A stretch of 64,000 bases of DNA from Argopecten irradians (taxonomy: Eukaryota > Mollusca > Bivalvia > Pectinida > Pectinidae): positions 27,249,849-27,313,848 of the forward strand of contig NC_091147.1 in NCBI RefSeq assembly GCF_041381155.1, given 5' to 3'. The position numbers and the translations under genes were made by a program. This document shows, one piece after another, positions 61,701 through 64,000 of this stretch (position 1 is its first letter; each line of letters begins with the position of its first letter). The notes under the pieces are model-generated. The model did not search any database. It was given only the letters and a program-made list of their open reading frames with translations, and had not been told where the DNA came from.

Positions 61701-62700
61701 TTTGTCGAAACGGACTGAAACTTAAGAAGAATACATTCTTAAATGACGTTAAGGAACATTTTGTTTGGGGTGATAAACATATCATTTAAACAATGATAAT
61801 AGTCTTCAATTTGATTGTAATTGAGACGAATGTAAACTTGATTGACAATTATGGTACCAATCTTAAAGTTTGGGAAAATAATTGCAAAATTTCGATTTTG
61901 TTAATGGATTCATTTATGATTTATTTTCGAACCTTCAAATATTACAAACACAAGTTAATGCATGAGTCTCTAAGCAAGAAAATTGGAAGACATGTGATTT
62001 AAATTTGAAGTCCAGAGGCATCTTAACAGTATATCCGTGCTGTCCTGAATTGAAATCGCGTGTCATATTGGTATCAGGCAAATTTTAATATAAAATATAA
62101 AGATATGAAAGTATTCAAATTTAATTAGAATATTAACTTTCTTATATACCAATTACAAAATATTGATAAAGTGTGATATTCTAATTTACTTTTTTTAGAA
62201 CACGTGTCATGTCATCAATGGAGTTTGTTCCACGTGACCGATTTCTTTAGCAACCTGGGACAGGTGAGTAGCAACGCGAAACCACAACAACACAATATTT
62301 AATATGCTATAGAATATATCTTACTTTTCTTTTCATCTGAAATTGCCGTATTAATCATTTTATTATTCATACGCATTCGTCTGTGGTTTCCATTGAACAT
62401 ATGTCATGATAGAGATGAACATTTCAATTTATATTCAACGAAACGAAATAAAGTCACTGAATCGTTAAATAAAATTCATTGAAGCGTACTTAAACAGTCC
62501 ATCAATTTAAGAGATAAAAATATTATATAAATTGAAATATCTCTTCGGTGCCATTAATGTCTTTAAAATGATGTATTTTGATTTTGATATTCATTATCTG
62601 AATCCCAAAACCAATCCTCGAAAGTAGACCCCTTGCAGCGTTATTTCTATTGCCCTGTTGTTTGGGGCACGGCACTCGACACCTTAAAAATAGTCAAATC
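52783..62700. other. Long intergenic stretch, no gene
   Basis: About 10 kb of AT-rich DNA without a supported gene. A fragment near 52845-52870 resembles a minus SINE 3' end. GC-richer, repeat-free patches at about 54180-54380, 55290-55500, 57600-57740 and 60340-60560 may be non-coding conserved elements; the last has two TCF-like sites (ATATCAAAG 60445-60453, AATCAAAG 60480-60487). 60180-60330 carries 'ctcgcgaaaat' words like a decayed repeat. 61299-61313 is a 7-bp-arm palindrome, ACTTCTC-T-GAGAAGT. Confidence 0.45.
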
Positions 62701-62703
62701 TCA

Positions 62704-62715
62704 CTCTCGCGAGAC
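62704..62715. promoter_or_regulatory. TCTCGCGAGA palindrome
   Basis: CTCTCGCGAGAC contains the exact 10-bp palindrome TCTCGCGAGA, a motif known from TATA-less metazoan promoters and bound by BANP/ZBTB33-type factors in vertebrates. It sits about 105 bp left of the CTCF-like pair. Confidence 0.4.
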
Positions 62716-62819
62716 TTGAAGAGTAACACTAAAGGAATGCAATGAGGCTATCCCTGGTCCCCATACAAGATTGATGGGGCAATGTCAGTAGTTTGATACA
62801 TGATTTTAACATGATCAGT

Positions 62820-62860
62820 GACGCCCCCTGGTGGCATACAATGAGCGCCCTCTAGTGTTG
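62820..62860 (-). promoter_or_regulatory. Tandem pair of CTCF-like sites
   Basis: GACGCCCCCTGGTGGCAT (62820-62837) contains GCCCCCTGGTGG, a full match to the reverse complement of the CTCF core CCACNAGGGGGC. GAGCGCCCTCTAGTGTTG (62843-62860) is a weaker second match in the same orientation. The spacing is 23 bp. Binding is inferred. Confidence 0.5.
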
Positions 62861-64000
62861 TACAAAAGGTACCATGTCGTCTGCTATAACGAATGGTAGC
62901 GTGGCCTTTGGTTTTTTTATGATTAATTATCTCAATGAAGTAGATTATATTTCCATTTCAGAAAAACAGAGATGAATACAGTCAGTATACATCTGACTGT
63001 TCAGCGAGTAAATGAATCGTATCTATCTACATTGTATATATGTAAAAGAAAAAAAAACCCATACCCATCTATTTTATACATGACATTGACCAGATTAAAA
63101 TACCATCCCATATTGTATGATGGCTACGTCTAATGACAAATTTTCTAATATTCTAATTTGCCATTGTTAATTTTCTAATATCCTACGCCATTCCCAAAAG
63201 ATCAGAATACTTATATTTTTCAAACTAGATTCATTTATCAATTGTTTTGTATTTTTAATGTAAAAAGTTTAATATACACTGGCTAACTGAAACTGAAATT
63301 TATCTAGCAATTATAAATAAAGCTCAGAGAAAATTATTTTGACTTGTAGAAAAATACGTAGTTGATTTATTTTCAATACTCAATTTCACTTAACAAAATT
63401 GATACAAGCCAAATGATAACGGAAGAAAAAAAATAAAAAAGTATAATTTTATCAATTTTTTACAGATGTACTTTTTCTAACCATGTATGTGTCTCGCAAA
63501 ACCTCAAAAATATAAAGTCCGCTAAAAATAATCAACTAAACGATATTTTGTTCTAAAGTAAAAAAAATGTAAAAAAAAAAGATAATACTAATAATTTTTT
63601 TTACATATATAAATAATATGCATATATTCTTAATATACTGTCAATAATTCGTTTAAGGAACTAAGGTTTAAAGATACATTTTGTCTTAATTTTGTCATCT
63701 GCTGACGGGAACTGGCACGTTCTATATAAACGCTCTCCATGGAATTCTCCTCATCGAACACCAACTTGTAAACGACAGTCATTAAGTGTCGGGTCTGTTT
63801 TTCTTCTCTGTCAGATGTGGTGCTTGTCTTTATAAAGAACCTTTGCGATAATTTGTCTCTAGAGAAAGACCACTAAATAAAGCCCTTAGGGGCTAGCCTC
63901 AGAATCCTTTTATTCCAGTCTTCTAGCTCATCGGCACACCTGTGAAGCATTTGTGTCGTTGTCAATACGATGCGAGATTTTTCTTGCATATTTTGTGCTG
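62861..64000. other. Intergenic right edge with a TATA-like box
   Basis: AT-rich to about 63690, then more mixed. 'ttctatataaacgctc' at about 63720-63735 could be a core promoter firing rightwards out of the window. No downstream coding exon is visible within the remaining ~250 bp. Confidence 0.35.

Noticed and set aside
1..64000. tRNA genes
   Set aside because: The only box-A/box-B-like pairs found are in SINE heads. No cloverleaf with an anticodon arm and acceptor pairing was found by eye.

Overview
This is AT-rich animal nuclear DNA with one recognisable protein-coding gene, a spliced Zic/odd-paired family zinc-finger transcription factor on the + strand. Its exons are 23231-24074 and 27454-28019 and encode 469 residues. 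A lophotrochozoan, most likely a bivalve mollusc, is suggested by three things: a protostome-style Zic protein whose fifth finger is C-x4-C, a dense load of tRNA-headed SINEs and MITEs of a kind I associate with bivalves, and abundant short tandem arrays. The species cannot be named from sequence alone.

Layout. 1-7 kb is a repeat graveyard: SINE copies in both orientations, a 65-bp minisatellite, a solo LTR inserted in a SINE, and a composite dispersed repeat. 7-10 kb holds an 800-bp polypurine tract and two copies of a TTAA-flanked MITE. 10-22.7 kb is the Zic 5' flank: AT-rich, with two more MITE copies, a diverged inverted duplication, a recurring ~30-bp motif and a GC-richer block with homeodomain/Fox-like sites. 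22.7-23.2 kb is the putative promoter. The gene follows, with one 3.38-kb intron between fingers 3 and 4. Its 3' flank carries a small array of 30-bp hairpin units and a ~250-bp MITE.

29.7-31.3 kb is a 16-bp palindromic satellite split by a full SINE. 31-48 kb is unique AT-rich DNA with a foldback MITE, a tandem segmental duplication (39.46-42.1 kb), a foldback element, a MULE-like MITE nested in a TTAA MITE, and a 60-bp minisatellite. 48.9-50 kb is a ~23-copy 45-bp minisatellite that grew out of the inside of a SINE. 50-64 kb holds a SINE, two MITEs and otherwise unique DNA, ending with CTCF-like and TCTCGCGAGA motifs near 62.7-62.9 kb and a TATA-like box near the right edge.

Apart from the Zic exons, the open frames are short, low in complexity or translations of repeats, and none is supported as a gene. 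The picture is a developmental regulator in a gene-poor, repeat-rich neighbourhood. I found no operon, CRISPR array, phage or defence-type gene system. The most informative structures are the nested and self-expanding mobile elements and candidate cis-regulatory sites around Zic.
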